A stretch of DNA of 64,000 bases from assembly GCA_011109175.1 (NCBI GenBank), contig RDEW01000032.1, positions 527,334-591,333 on the forward strand, written 5' to 3'. The notes under the pieces were generated by a model, which saw only the letters and a list, made by a program, of their open reading frames with translations, had not been told where the DNA came from and did not search any database. The DNA is from Dicyema japonicum. Taxonomy: Eukaryota; Dicyemida; Rhombozoa; Dicyemidae. Below are positions 33,340-42,739 of this stretch, piece after piece (position 1 is the stretch's first letter; each line of letters begins with the position of its first letter). A program made the position numbers and the translations under genes.

Positions 33340-34160
33340 TTCCTCAGAAAATGAGAATTACGGAAAAGCCGTGAGTTTGAATGATATGAAGGTATGTCGA
33401 TAACAAAAGATCCGTTTTTCCGTATCCGTGTATCCGTGGACGGTCAACAGCTGTCCGTCTTGAGCGTAAATGTGATAAACTCCAAATTCTCGTTTAGTCA
33501 GTACAATATCTCTCTTCGTTGAGGCAAAAGTCGATAATCGGTTTAATTTTGTCCACCAAAAGTTGTTTAGGAGAAAAGTCCCTCGGACACAGAAAATCAA
33601 AGATGAAACCAAACGTTTAGATGGATAAACTTTTTAAATTCAGCAAATATTTCTGATGCAAGGTACCTCAGTTTAGGGATTTATCGCGTCACTTCATTTA
33701 CAAAGTTTTTATTTGTAACTGATAGTAAGGGAAAATAGTAGACCGAGTCTATTTTTCGTTGATTTAGTCCGATAACTCTACTTTAAAGATGTCAAGATAA
33801 CTTTCGTCGCTTTTTGTGAAATAAACAGCCTAATAATGCATTAGTACTTACATGTGCTTTTCTGCTCCTGGGAAAGACACGTGGTTTCGACATTCGACCA
33901 AGTTTTTATAAACAAGTAAAATTTCTCCGTTGTGGTCGGTTGTCCGATTACTGCTCGCAAAAATAGAGGCACAAATTTCATTGCGGAATTCTGCAATTTC
34001 ACTACAAAAATTACCTATTAAAATATTCTGCAGTTTGAAATCTTCATTGATTTCATTTTCCCCCAAATTTGCAAATCTTTGTATAAATTATTTTGTACCG
34101 CTTGATGTTGAAAAGTCTGGTTCTCTTGAGGCTGCGAAGCTATAATTCTTGAGTCGTTTT
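33340..34160 (-). other. Candidate exon-like open stretches
   Basis: Minus frames at 34066-33848 (72 codons) and 33612-33358 (84 codons; 'FGVYHIYAQDGQLLTVHGY') have no TE resemblance. The first ends at a consensus splice donor (GTAAGT, 33851-33846), and a pyrimidine-rich acceptor 'cccttactatcag' lies 130 bases further at 33720. The join does not preserve the frame, so a real gene is unproven. Product not recognised. Confidence 0.2.
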
Positions 34161-34452
34161 AGGAATAGGATTTCTGCAGGAACTGTAGATCCTAGTGAAC
34201 GCTGATGGTTCTTTGAGCGAACCTCACTCGCCATCCTGAAATGGAATAGCCACGATCATAATATAACTGGGAGAACATAATTATTATTCATTTGGTAGAC
34301 GCTTTAAATCACAGACACCATTTTGATGAAAGGAAAATCTGCTTTTTGAGACTCGACTTATTTGTTACAAATTCGTCTTCAGAAAAGGAGAGAGGAATCG
34401 AGAATGATGTTTTCACAGACTATAGGAACTCTAAGACATTCAACATAAAGGA

Positions 34453-34661
34453 GTTAACGTCTAGCTGCGTGGCGTCATGTGGTGCTGCGTGGCTAATTGA
34501 TTGAAATTATCTGTTCCTCTTCTTTCTCTTCCTATAAAGTGGCATCATGTTATCCATCTGTTTAGGTGGCACCCAGTGCCTGATTGCCACGTAAAAGGAT
34601 CATTTGCTCTCCCGCACTCCACAAAAGGGGTTTCCACAAATGCAACCATAGACGTCTTTTT
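34453..34661 (-). repeat. Interspersed repeat family B, copy 3
   Basis: The reverse complement matches 28400-28545: 'gagagcaaatgatcctttt', 'caggcactgggtgccacct', 'aggaagag' and 'caattagccacg'. Only a short part of the first half remains. Confidence 0.7.
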
Positions 34662-34895
34662 CAGTGTTTTAAGGTAGATTTGGCCGATTTTTTTATTTTT
34701 CTTTAATCACCAAATCTAAAAGATGTGGAATGGTAGCTTAGTACCTCCTCATGTAATTACTGTCAGATATTATACTTAATTGTGTAGGCTGTCATTATTT
34801 ACTATTTATTCTCTTCAAAAGAAAACTGAGATGTAATCTGTACAACTGATGAATATTATTGGACGCATAATATTTTTTAATCTAAAATTAAAAAA

Positions 34896-35180
34896 TTGTT
34901 ATATTGTCGTGTTGTGTTGATTTTCTCCTATTGAGATTTTTCTCCTATTCTTGACTTTCACCTATTGTGATTCAGTGGAATGTTACTCGAAAAGTCATCT
35001 TTCAATTGCTCTGGCTGCAACATGAGCGATTTGAGAAAAATTGTTATAATGTCGTGTTGTGTTGATTTTTGCCTATTGAGATTATTCCCTTATTCTTGAC
35101 TTTCACCTATTGTGATTCAGTGGAATGTTACTCGAAAAGTCATCGTCCAATTGCTCTGCCTGCAACATGAGCAATTTGAG
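34896..35180 (+). repeat. Tandem duplication of a retrotransposon 5' end (two about 143-bp monomers)
   Basis: The unit 'ttgttata.tgtcgtgttgtg' through 'ctcgaaaagtcat' to 'atgag(c)(g/a)atttgag' occurs at 34896-35036 and again at 35040-35180 with about ten differences. Each unit includes a start codon and the first residues MLLEKSS.NCS.CNMS. Divergence is higher than in the 137-bp duplication, so this is an older event. Confidence 0.85.
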
Positions 35181-35786
35181 AAAGTTCGGAATTTTTTGTT
35201 CGGCCTGTGCATACTTCTTTCACCTCGGATGTTTGAAGCTCTCTCAGGCCTCCATCCGCGCCCTCGGGATATGGCAGGAGAAGACCTTTCCCAATTGGAT
35301 CCAGATTCGCTACTCAAACTTATCAATGAACGCCGTTCATCGAGGAGTATCCCGGTGAAGATCCCAAAAGCAGCACGTCCCCTAGCTGCCGAAGCCTTAA
35401 CTAAAGCAATCGACGATGCTCTCCACTCCGACTCTATAAACGAATGAGTACGTTTGTTTAATTTTGCTCCTTTCACACTTGGCTCTCCACGAGATCGCAA
35501 TGGGAAACAGTCTTTCTCAATTGAAATGAAGAATAACATCCGCGCATTTATGTATGGAACTCACTATACTGACCTCACGTCCTTTTGCATCCGTTCAACT
35601 GAGACTCGGGTTCAACTCGGGGAACTGAGATTTTTCGCCTAAGAAAGACTGTACAATTGCTTTATGGTTATCTACGTCATTCTTGTCAAATCCTTACTTC
35701 CCAGTCAAGTTGAAGTCAAAGTTCGTCTTGGATGTGAGGCAGCCGTTCACTCCGTCAGGACATTCATGAACCGCAGCATTCAAGAC
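35125..35786 (+). pseudogene. Retrotransposon N-terminal region with PHD-like finger
   Basis: From the ATG at 35125 the frame encodes C-x2-C...C-x2-C...H-x2-C ('CSACNMS' ... 'CSACAYFFHLGC'), followed by 'LKLSQASIRALGIW', resembling a PHD-type zinc finger found at the start of some non-LTR elements. A frameshift near 35260 leads to a 'LLKLINERRSSRSIPVKIP' linker. A third frame gives 'LFNFAPFTLGSPRDRNG' (about 35454-35500), similar to the W..L..F...L..P segment that precedes RT in such elements. It stops at the N at 35787. It probably belongs to the RLE family, whose 3' end lies antisense 300 bases away. Confidence 0.5.
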
Positions 35787-36100
35787 NCATTAAGTGAACT
35801 ATCTGGATTTTGTCTAGCACCGATGAAAATACGGAGTTCAATATTTTATATTACAATCTATTTTATGAATTTAACAATTATTTGCATCAATCAATTTTAA
35901 TGATTTTAAAATAGAGTTGCTTTTATGTTTCACTAAAGAACTAGATAGTCTTTTTTTTAATTCGTCATTAAAAAATAATGAATAAATTTGTTAAAATGTT
36001 AAAATAAATTTAATAATATATTTTTATTTTTTTTTTGAAATTAAATTTTTTTTTAACAATTAAACAAATATCAGTTGAGGAAGCCTGCTGCGTGGATTGN
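35787..36100. other. Two single-N gaps
   Basis: Single N bases at 35787 and 36100 delimit a 312-base piece. It largely repeats the sequence after the second N, so the junctions are probably contig joins of unknown true length. Confidence 0.8.
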
Positions 36101-36388
36101 GCACCGATGAAAATACGGAGTTCAATATTTTATATTACAATCTATTTTATGAATATAACATTTATTTGCATCAATCAATTTTAATGATTTTAAAATAGAG
36201 TTGCTTTTATGTTTCACTAAAGAACTAGATAGTCTTTTTTTTAATTCGTCATTAAAAAATAATGAATAAATTTGTTAAAATGTTAAAATAAATTTAATAA
36301 TATATTTATTTTTTATTTTTTTTTGAAATTAAATTTTTTTTTTAACAATTAAACAAATATCAGTTGAGGAAGCCTGCTGCGTGGATTG
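35817..36388. repeat. Near-identical direct duplication across an N gap (about 285 bp)
   Basis: 35817-36099 ('gcaccgatgaaaatacgg' to 'ctgctgcgtggattg') is repeated at 36101-36388 with a couple of substitutions and a small change in a T-rich run. The N at 36100 sits exactly at the boundary, suggesting unmerged contig overlap. Confidence 0.9.
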
Positions 36389-36665
36389 CGAACGAGTTCC
36401 CTCGGAGTATGGCTATTCCAATCTTTTGTCTTAGCCATAACCCTTCTCGTTGATCCCTTTTCTTTCTGGCAAGCAATCCTCCGAGTTCTTGCAAGAATTC
36501 AGCCGTCATTGGACCAACGGCTCATTAAGATTCTTCATTTACTTTTCAGTTATTAATAATTTTTTTTTTTTAATTTCTAATAAATTATTACGCAGCATTG
36601 CAAGAATTAATAATCCAATATTTCCGTATTTTAAAAGATCTCTGTTGCAATCGTGAGAGACAACG
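36375..36665 (-). pseudogene. RLE-type retrotransposon, 3' terminus
   Basis: The reverse complement matches 45780-45950: the end block 'ccgagggaactcgttcgc', 'atccacgca' and the upstream 'aagaatct...gagccgttggtccaatgac', which encodes the C-terminal helices of the RLE protein. Only the last 100 or so residues and the 3' UTR are present. A stretch at 36555-36650 is AT-rich and not coding. Confidence 0.65.
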
Positions 36666-37200
36666 CAACGTCGATAATGTCGGCGGGGTCCACTTTGGAT
36701 AGAAGGCAGTTTTAAATATGATTTACTGTAAATATGGTTTTCTGATTTAAATAAATTTCATGTTCTTCAATATGATTTTTCGCAAATAACAGATAACATG
36801 ATTTATTCGCAAAACCCCAACTAACTAAACAAGGTAAGAGCCATTAACTAAAGAGGAAAGCCAAGATTAGGGGTCGTCTATATCGGGGCACTCTCATGAG
36901 ACACCGCATGTCTCTTCTCCGTAAAAAGCCCCAATTACAATGCGAGTTTCCACAAGCAATGTAATAAATCACCGATTCTTCTCGTTTTTCTTTCGTATTC
37001 GTCATTAATTTCAGATGCTAAATCCAATCCATGTGCTTCAATTTAGTTTCGTTTATAATTAGAACTTTCATCTGGATCGTGCTGGCTATAGCAACCAGCA
37101 CTGAGGCCCGTTTCCGAAGAGAACGGGCATTAATCAGAGTTATCCTGACTACTTCTGGTTTTTTCGGTGGCTGCCCTCTCTTCTTAAGAGCACCACTCTC

Positions 37201-37625
37201 TTCTCTGTGTTGAAGCTTCTACTGTTTCTTTTTTAGAAGGTTTCTTATTATATGTCGTATTCCAGCCAGTCTGCCCATACATTCTAAACTCTGACTTTAA
37301 TTTCTTATTCGTTCCAATTTTGGAAACTTCACTTTCTCCATTATGGGCATTTTCTCTCTTTTCTGTGTTGAAGCTTCTACTGTTTCTTTTTTAGAAGGTT
37401 TCTTATTATATGTCGTATTCCAGCCAGTTTTAATTTCTTATTAGTTCCAATTTTGGAAACTTCACTTTCTCCATTATGGGCATTTTCTCTCTTTTCTGTG
37501 TTGAAGCTTCTACTGTTTCTTTTTTAGAAGGTTTCTTATTATATGTCGTATTCCAGCCAGTTTTAATTTCTTATTAGTTCCAATTTTGGAAACTTCACTT
37601 TCTCCATTATGGGCATTTTCTCGTT
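37201..37625. repeat. Three tandem copies of a 133-158-bp unit
   Basis: The unit 'tgttgaagcttctactg' through 'gtcgtattccagccagt' to 'ttatgggcattttctc' repeats three times, with offsets 158 and 133. The first copy carries about 25 extra bases near 37271. Copies are virtually identical. The corresponding region in family X copy 1 is single. Confidence 0.9.
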
Positions 37626-37734
37626 TTAGAAATAATTTTCCATTCGATTCTTTCCTTTTTTGGTCAATTTTGTTTTTCTTCGCAATGTTAGCTTCAACAG
37701 CCTTGGGGCATCTTCCATAATTGGCAAAGTGGGT

Positions 37735-37922
37735 GGATGAACCACAATTCAACACGACTTATTATTGTTTGTAACCTGACACTGCGATCTTCTATGTGGC
37801 CTGAACAAACATCTTTTAACATATTTCTGGATGAACCACAATTCAACACGACTTATTATTGTTTGTAACCTGACACTGCGATCTTCTATGTGGCCTGAAC
37901 AAACATCTTTTAACATATTTCC
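37735..37922. repeat. Perfect 94-bp tandem duplication
   Basis: 'ggatgaaccacaattcaaca' to 'cttttaacatattt' is present twice with period 94. It lies within the ORF1 region of family X copy 2 and is single in copy 1. Confidence 0.9.
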
Positions 37923-38024
37923 ATTAGGCCTGCAGTATGTTTCTCAACCTCGTTTTATATTCCTTCGTCTTGTAGCACCAGTGGCACCACTTATTCATCA
38001 GTGGCATCACAACGACGAGCTGAA

Positions 38025-38638
38025 TCAACCTTACCCAATAGACGTCCAATGCCTGAACGGCATTGAGAATGATCAATCTCAACGCCATGTTTCAAAATCT
38101 TGAAATTAGATAAATGATCAAATAAATAAAATAATCAGTTAATTTATCCCCAGTAAAGCATATTTAAAACTGCCATCCATCCAAAGTGGACCTCGCGATG
38201 AAATTTAAGTCTATATATTTTTTTTGTATTTATTAAAAACAGTTTTAAAAAAGTAAATTAATTTCATAAATAATAATAATAAATTAAACAATGCACAAGT
38301 TTCTCAGCACTGTGATTGTTTTGACTGAAATTCTCATGCTTTTCAATACAAAAAGTCAACATCTTAAGAGCCGTCATCTTTCACGTCCTTCTGAAAGTAG
38401 CAAACCTCTCAGTCTCCAGATAAAAGACAATGACTTCCTGTTCATCCTTCCAGTCATCTCTACAACAACGAATCTAAAAAATGTGTTTGGAAAATTATTT
38501 TTAAATAGAAAACGAGGAGGCACGTAGTAAATGCTGCTAAGTGATTGAAGATTTCTCTTCCTTACTTCTGATGACGTCATCTCATCAACTTTACCCAATA
38601 GACGTCCAATGCCTGAACGGCATTCAGAATAATCAATC
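38025..38638. repeat. 55-bp direct repeat, 560 bases apart
   Basis: 'ttacccaatagacgtccaat' followed by 'gcctgaacggcatt.agaat.atcaatc' occurs at 38030-38080 and 38590-38640 with three or so differences. The right arm of the inverted repeat lies between. The segment between (38201-38588) holds only weak frames. Confidence 0.85.
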
Positions 38639-38959
38639 GTTTCACTTTACCGGGAGACAAATCCGTTTCCTGTGACAAGTGCTGGCTTCGACCTCGGCTT
38701 CTGATGATGAAAGTTTTGAGATCGAATCTAAGTATAAAGGCAATCTTTGCGAAATTACAGATAGCAAGGATATGTTAATGGCCTGAAATAGGGGTATATT
38801 ACCGCGCAACGAAAACGGAGAAGTCCGTGTTTGATTTCTTTTCACGGTGACCATTTGATTTGAAACGTGGAGAAGTGCTTCAGATGCCCATAATTGTTCG
38901 AACTGATAAAAAAATAAGTTTATTAATAATTGTTAAACAACCAATACAACGTGCATCAT

Positions 38960-39115
38960 TTGGTAGTAGCTCAGACTTGACGCTATTTCCTCTCAATTAT
39001 TGCGAGTGAGATTCTCAAAAACTGTCAGCAGCGCTCGCGGAAATTTTTATTGCGAGTAGAAATCCGATTCCTTAGTCTATAGAGGAATTCGAGTGTCGAA
39101 AGTCAAAGGAACTGG
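38960..39115 (-). pseudogene. RLE-type retrotransposon, 3'-end scrap
   Basis: The blocks 'cctctcaattattgcgagtg', 'agattctcaaaaa' and 'gcagcgctcgcg' match 47810-47870 ('cctctcaggatagcgagcg', 'agattcgctcaaat', 'gcggcgctcacg'), the 3' end of another antisense copy. Only about 120 bases are comparable. Confidence 0.5.
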
Positions 39116-39179
39116 ATATTTTAACTTTGAAAAAATATAAAAATTTAGACTAGCTGGAAAAAAAGCATTCAACGTTACA

Positions 39180-39320
39180 GATCGATTGACTTATAGGAAA
39201 TACTTTTCTACAATGCCTCTGGATTCTCTAATCCATAAAAACCGAGTAGCGTACCTGTTCAACTATGAGCATCACATAAGTGCATATGTGGGATCGACGG
39301 AGTGATCATCGTTCTAAGAT
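39180..39320 (+). pseudogene. Possible GIY-YIG-like fragment
   Basis: The plus frame reads 'HKNRVAYLFNYEHHISAYVG' then ST. The spacing of Y-x10-Y-V-G followed by ST is that of a GIY-YIG nuclease core, as at the C-terminus of Penelope-like retroelements. A stop follows soon after, and no RT is nearby. Support is one motif only. Confidence 0.25.
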
Positions 39321-40254
39321 GATGCCTCTGTTGGAGCTTATTGAAATTTGCAGTTATTCTTCACACGTGCCAGTTTCATCTAGCCCTTTAATTCTCCAAG
39401 ATCTCCCATGCATTTCTTGTAAGCCAATATTTTTCTTTATTTAAAACTCCATAGCCGACAACAACAACTTCATGATTATATTTCAAACTTTAACAATTTT
39501 TGAAGTCGAATATTCCTGAAATGTTTCAATTATATTTACCGCCATTGTAACGTAGAAAACCTACTACGGAACCCGCAGCCCTGACACTAACAGAAACAAA
39601 AGTCACGAGAGCATGTAAAAGCATTTTTTCATCTCCATTTTAATCGCCTCATATCCAGTCAAATTAAGTATTTATTTACCTTCATAATAATTTGTCTAAG
39701 GATTACTTTCCCCACATATGGATAACGATTTCTTGAGTTCTCAGTTTCTTCTTACCATAACCATTAAAACGAAAGTCCTCCACCGTATCCGTGCTAATTT
39801 AACAGTCAACCACATTTTGTTTATAGATATTAGTATATTGTGTTTGATCGCATAATGCGACTCCAACGTAGCCAACTAAATACATTAAACAGTCGCTCAC
39901 TGAAAAAAATGCATGCATGAGCCACACATATTTCCTTGCTCTTTTATGCCAGTGACACGATTTTGACTTACCCAACTAAAAATGTAGGATATCTTACTTC
40001 ATCAGTATTAGTCGTGTAATCTTCAAGTAATTCATCATCGTACGTATCATAAGAATCATATAAATTGAATTTGTTTGGTTTGCTGATTTCATTTGTCTAC
40101 AATACATATTGTGAGGTAACCATGTCAGCGAATTGATTTATCCCCAATTCATACAAAAATGAAAATTAGGCTGACCATTTGAATTAATTCCGTTAATTTT
40201 TTATTAAAATAATTTATCAAATATTAATATTTTTTATATCAAAAAAATTTACCG
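39321..40254. other. No recognisable feature
   Basis: AT-rich sequence without long frames or shared repeats. Confidence 0.3.
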
Positions 40255-40345
40255 ACATTTTCCGCTTCCGACATAATAGCCGCTGTTCTTTTACAAGTTA
40301 GTGAGGCTGAGGCATCACAAGTAACAAACTAAAACGATTCTTTAT
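40255..40345 (+). pseudogene. LINE 3' end, family E copy 3
   Basis: 'ASDIIAAVLLQVSEAEA' followed by a stop, with DNA 'tttacaagttagtgaggctg', matches the last residues and tail of 29600-29670. Only the terminal 90 bases remain. Confidence 0.5.
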
Positions 40346-41264
40346 TTGTTCACATTCTGAAATACTGAAGTGATGGACACAATGTAGCATCTGATTGTAT
40401 TAATTGTTTTTTGTGTTTAAAAAATATTTTTGTTTAGTTACTTGTCGTTGTGCTTTGGTCGTTTTGTTTAGCCAAGGATCCGATTCCTACATAACTTCAA
40501 TTTCTAGCAGTGTCGCCTAACTCGGTATATTTAATTTTGAATAAACATCATTATGGTTCACGATCTTTAGGTGATTCTTTAGATAACTCCAGTGAGACTG
40601 AATTTTCAGGTAACTACGATTTTCTTTTGGAATATCGTTTAGCTTTATTTCAGGGGTGGAATAGGGTACATAGATCCCGTATAGCTGCTCGAGAATAAAG
40701 AGTTTATTCAAGGAGTTTATCCAAAATTGGTTAAGTAAAAGTTAGGCTTACGATTAATGGTGTTACGGAGGGGCTCTTGTTCTTGGAGTTAGCGTTTTTG
40801 GTCATAGAGTTGGGATCTTGATTTTTAAGATTAATGATATTTGTTTTTAAGGTTTTGTCATCGGTCGAGGGTTAGGGCTGATTTATAACAACCTATATAA
40901 GATTATTTCGATTAAATTATAAATTGTAACTAAGGCAACGAAAAAGTTTCCCTTAAAATCAAAAAATTGACTTTCAAAATTTGACCTAATAGATTTGGCT
41001 AAAAATTAAAAGTAGATTTAATTTTTATTTGTTAAAACACAAAATTAATAATTTTTACATTTTCGGGTTGGAGATTTCTATCTTTTGTTAAAATCTTTTG
41101 AAGAATGAGCTCTCAACTTCACAGGATGTTGCCGGTATTCCATACACAATCAAAGGGAGAAATTAATACCAATTTATTTCACAAATGCTGCCTTAATTTC
41201 ATTTTTTTGCATACGAATTTCCAACTTTCAAGAATCTTCTTTATATCAGTATTATTTAACAAAT
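40346..41264. other. No recognisable feature
   Basis: A 62-codon plus frame at 40510-40698 has no recognisable motif. The rest is AT-rich. Confidence 0.3.
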
Positions 41265-41430
41265 AACTAGACACCTACGCATGCTCTGCGTGCACATGCT
41301 TGTCGCGAGCTTCGATTATTTGACAAACGACTTTAGTCTCTTTAGGGACCTTCCACAGCACGGACATGTATACTTATTAAAGCTCAATGGTGTATGTATA
41401 CATGTGACACGATAACTCAGGTGTCTAGTT
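41265..41430. repeat. Short palindromic-ended element (MITE candidate)
   Basis: A 166-bp segment begins 'aactagacacct' and ends with its exact reverse complement 'aggtgtctagtt'. A third instance of the left end with about 30 related bases occurs at 41792 ('actagacacctctacaagct'), showing that the end is repeated. No coding frame. Target-site duplications are not clear. Confidence 0.45.
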
Positions 41431-42399
41431 CTGATTAAAAGTGCTTAGGAGACTTGAAATAAGTATTATATTATTGCATTTGTAAGAAGAGTGCTTAAAT
41501 AAGACGTTTAAAAAACAAGATTTAATTGTTTTCCACATGGACTGTCTCCCATTGTCACCTATCTCCGGGAATTTCTGGTATTAGTGCCCAGAAATGATTA
41601 AAGTGGAAAGTTTTTGAAATTAGCATTGAAGGTCACGCCAATTGACAGGATGATATTGATCGAAATTTTCAGATTCAAATTCTTCATATCTGGATCACAC
41701 ACTTTTTTGGAAATGTTTCTATTTGTTCAAAACTTTTTTTAAATCATTTATCCGAGAGTTATGGTCCAAATACATACAACATTGATTAGTACTAGACACC
41801 TCTACAAGCTCCGCATCAACATGGTCTAGCTTCTGCGACCCTACGAAAGATCAGGACTCATTGGAACAGATCACTGATCGCATCGTAACGAGCCATTACC
41901 TTCAAAATGGTTCGTTTTCAATTCTGAAAGGAATCAGCCTTGACTTTAAGGAACTGTTTGTGTTTCTTAAGCAAAAAAATAAAATTATTTTTATATAAAA
42001 ATTAGAATATGTCCTTGGTAGTGTAGAAAGAAATGTAGAAAATGTTAAATATAAAAAGTGCCCGTTTTCCTTTTATGGGCGACCATTTTATTAAGAACAT
42101 TTAGCCTACGTCGCAGCCAACTAGCCAATAGACCATTTGGCCACATTATTTTCAACGTTATAATTAAATATGACACTGGAATTCTGTTTATTTTTTTTGT
42201 TGGGAATTGAAAATTTGTTTCACATACCCCAAACGACATCGTGGAGGAAGAGAAATTTGTAGAATCTGGAGGATTCAAGTGATTAAAAATTATTATTTTG
42301 GAATAAAAATAAACCAGAAAGTCAAAAAACAGTCGGATTATATTTTTTTAATCTTATCAAGCATCATGTCCATTCTACCCCCTATAGTAGAGTAGGGTT
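41431..42399. other. No recognisable feature
   Basis: Includes the second left-end copy of the palindromic element at 41792 and a 77-codon minus frame (42045-42278) without motifs. Confidence 0.3.
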
Positions 42400-42730
42400 G
42401 AGAGATTCCTTATGATGCAGGTCTCACACGACTCCTCTTAAGATCTGAAAAAGGTACGAACCAGAACAGATCATTCGACCAGGTACGAACCGGCGTGGAA
42501 ATTGTAGCCACATCTGATTTCGACTAGTGAACAGTACTATAAGGATCGGTTTCACGAAAGCCTCATACAATCTGGGTCAGAATGATCGGCAGCTGGATGT
42601 CTTTAGATTCATTTTTTCAAAAGCTTTTGCATAGTCAGCGTAGATAACAATTTCCTTGTCGCTATGTCATTGCAGTCCCCAACAACCAAACAAAGTTTAA
42701 TAGTTTCCTCCAGTTTTCGCGTTCATTGAT
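42400..42730 (-). pseudogene. Possible RT fragment
   Basis: The minus strand contains 'IVIYADYAKAFEKMNLKTS' near 42650-42595, resembling the RT palm strand [YV]xD(F/Y)xKAFD. Nearby frames are broken and no second motif is found. Confidence 0.35.
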
Positions 42731-42739
42731 AGAGGAAAT

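Larger units (their letters stand above)
36785..38100 (-). mobile_element. Internally deleted LINE-like element, family X copy 2
   Basis: The minus strand shows the same layout as 20630-21465: a start region 'gtggtgcca..ggtgctacaagacgaag', zinc-knuckle ORF1 ('CGSSTHFANYGRCPKAVEAN' in the 81-codon frame 37755-37510), the 'NARSL' endonuclease-like start, then directly the 3' end with '(ggataacaga)' tail units at about 36790-36810. RT is absent. It is expanded relative to copy 1 by local tandem duplications at 37201-37625 and 37735-37922. Confidence 0.7.
36687..38192. repeat. Inverted repeat pair bounding a 1.5-kb block
   Basis: 36687-36728 ('ggtccactttggatagaagg' then 'cagttttaaatatg.tttact') is present inverted at 38152-38192 with about three differences over 40 bases. 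The block between is mainly the family X element in antisense. These may be terminal repeats of a small DNA transposon into which the X element inserted. No transposase is recognisable. Confidence 0.75.

Noticed and set aside
35117-35539. 140-codon minus-strand open frame
   Set aside because: It overlaps the plus-strand zinc-finger and linker region and is Ser/Arg-rich only by complement effect.
37201-37922. CRISPR-like array
   Set aside because: The repeat units are adjacent, 94-158 bases long, without spacers, and part of a LINE ORF1 region in a eukaryotic context.
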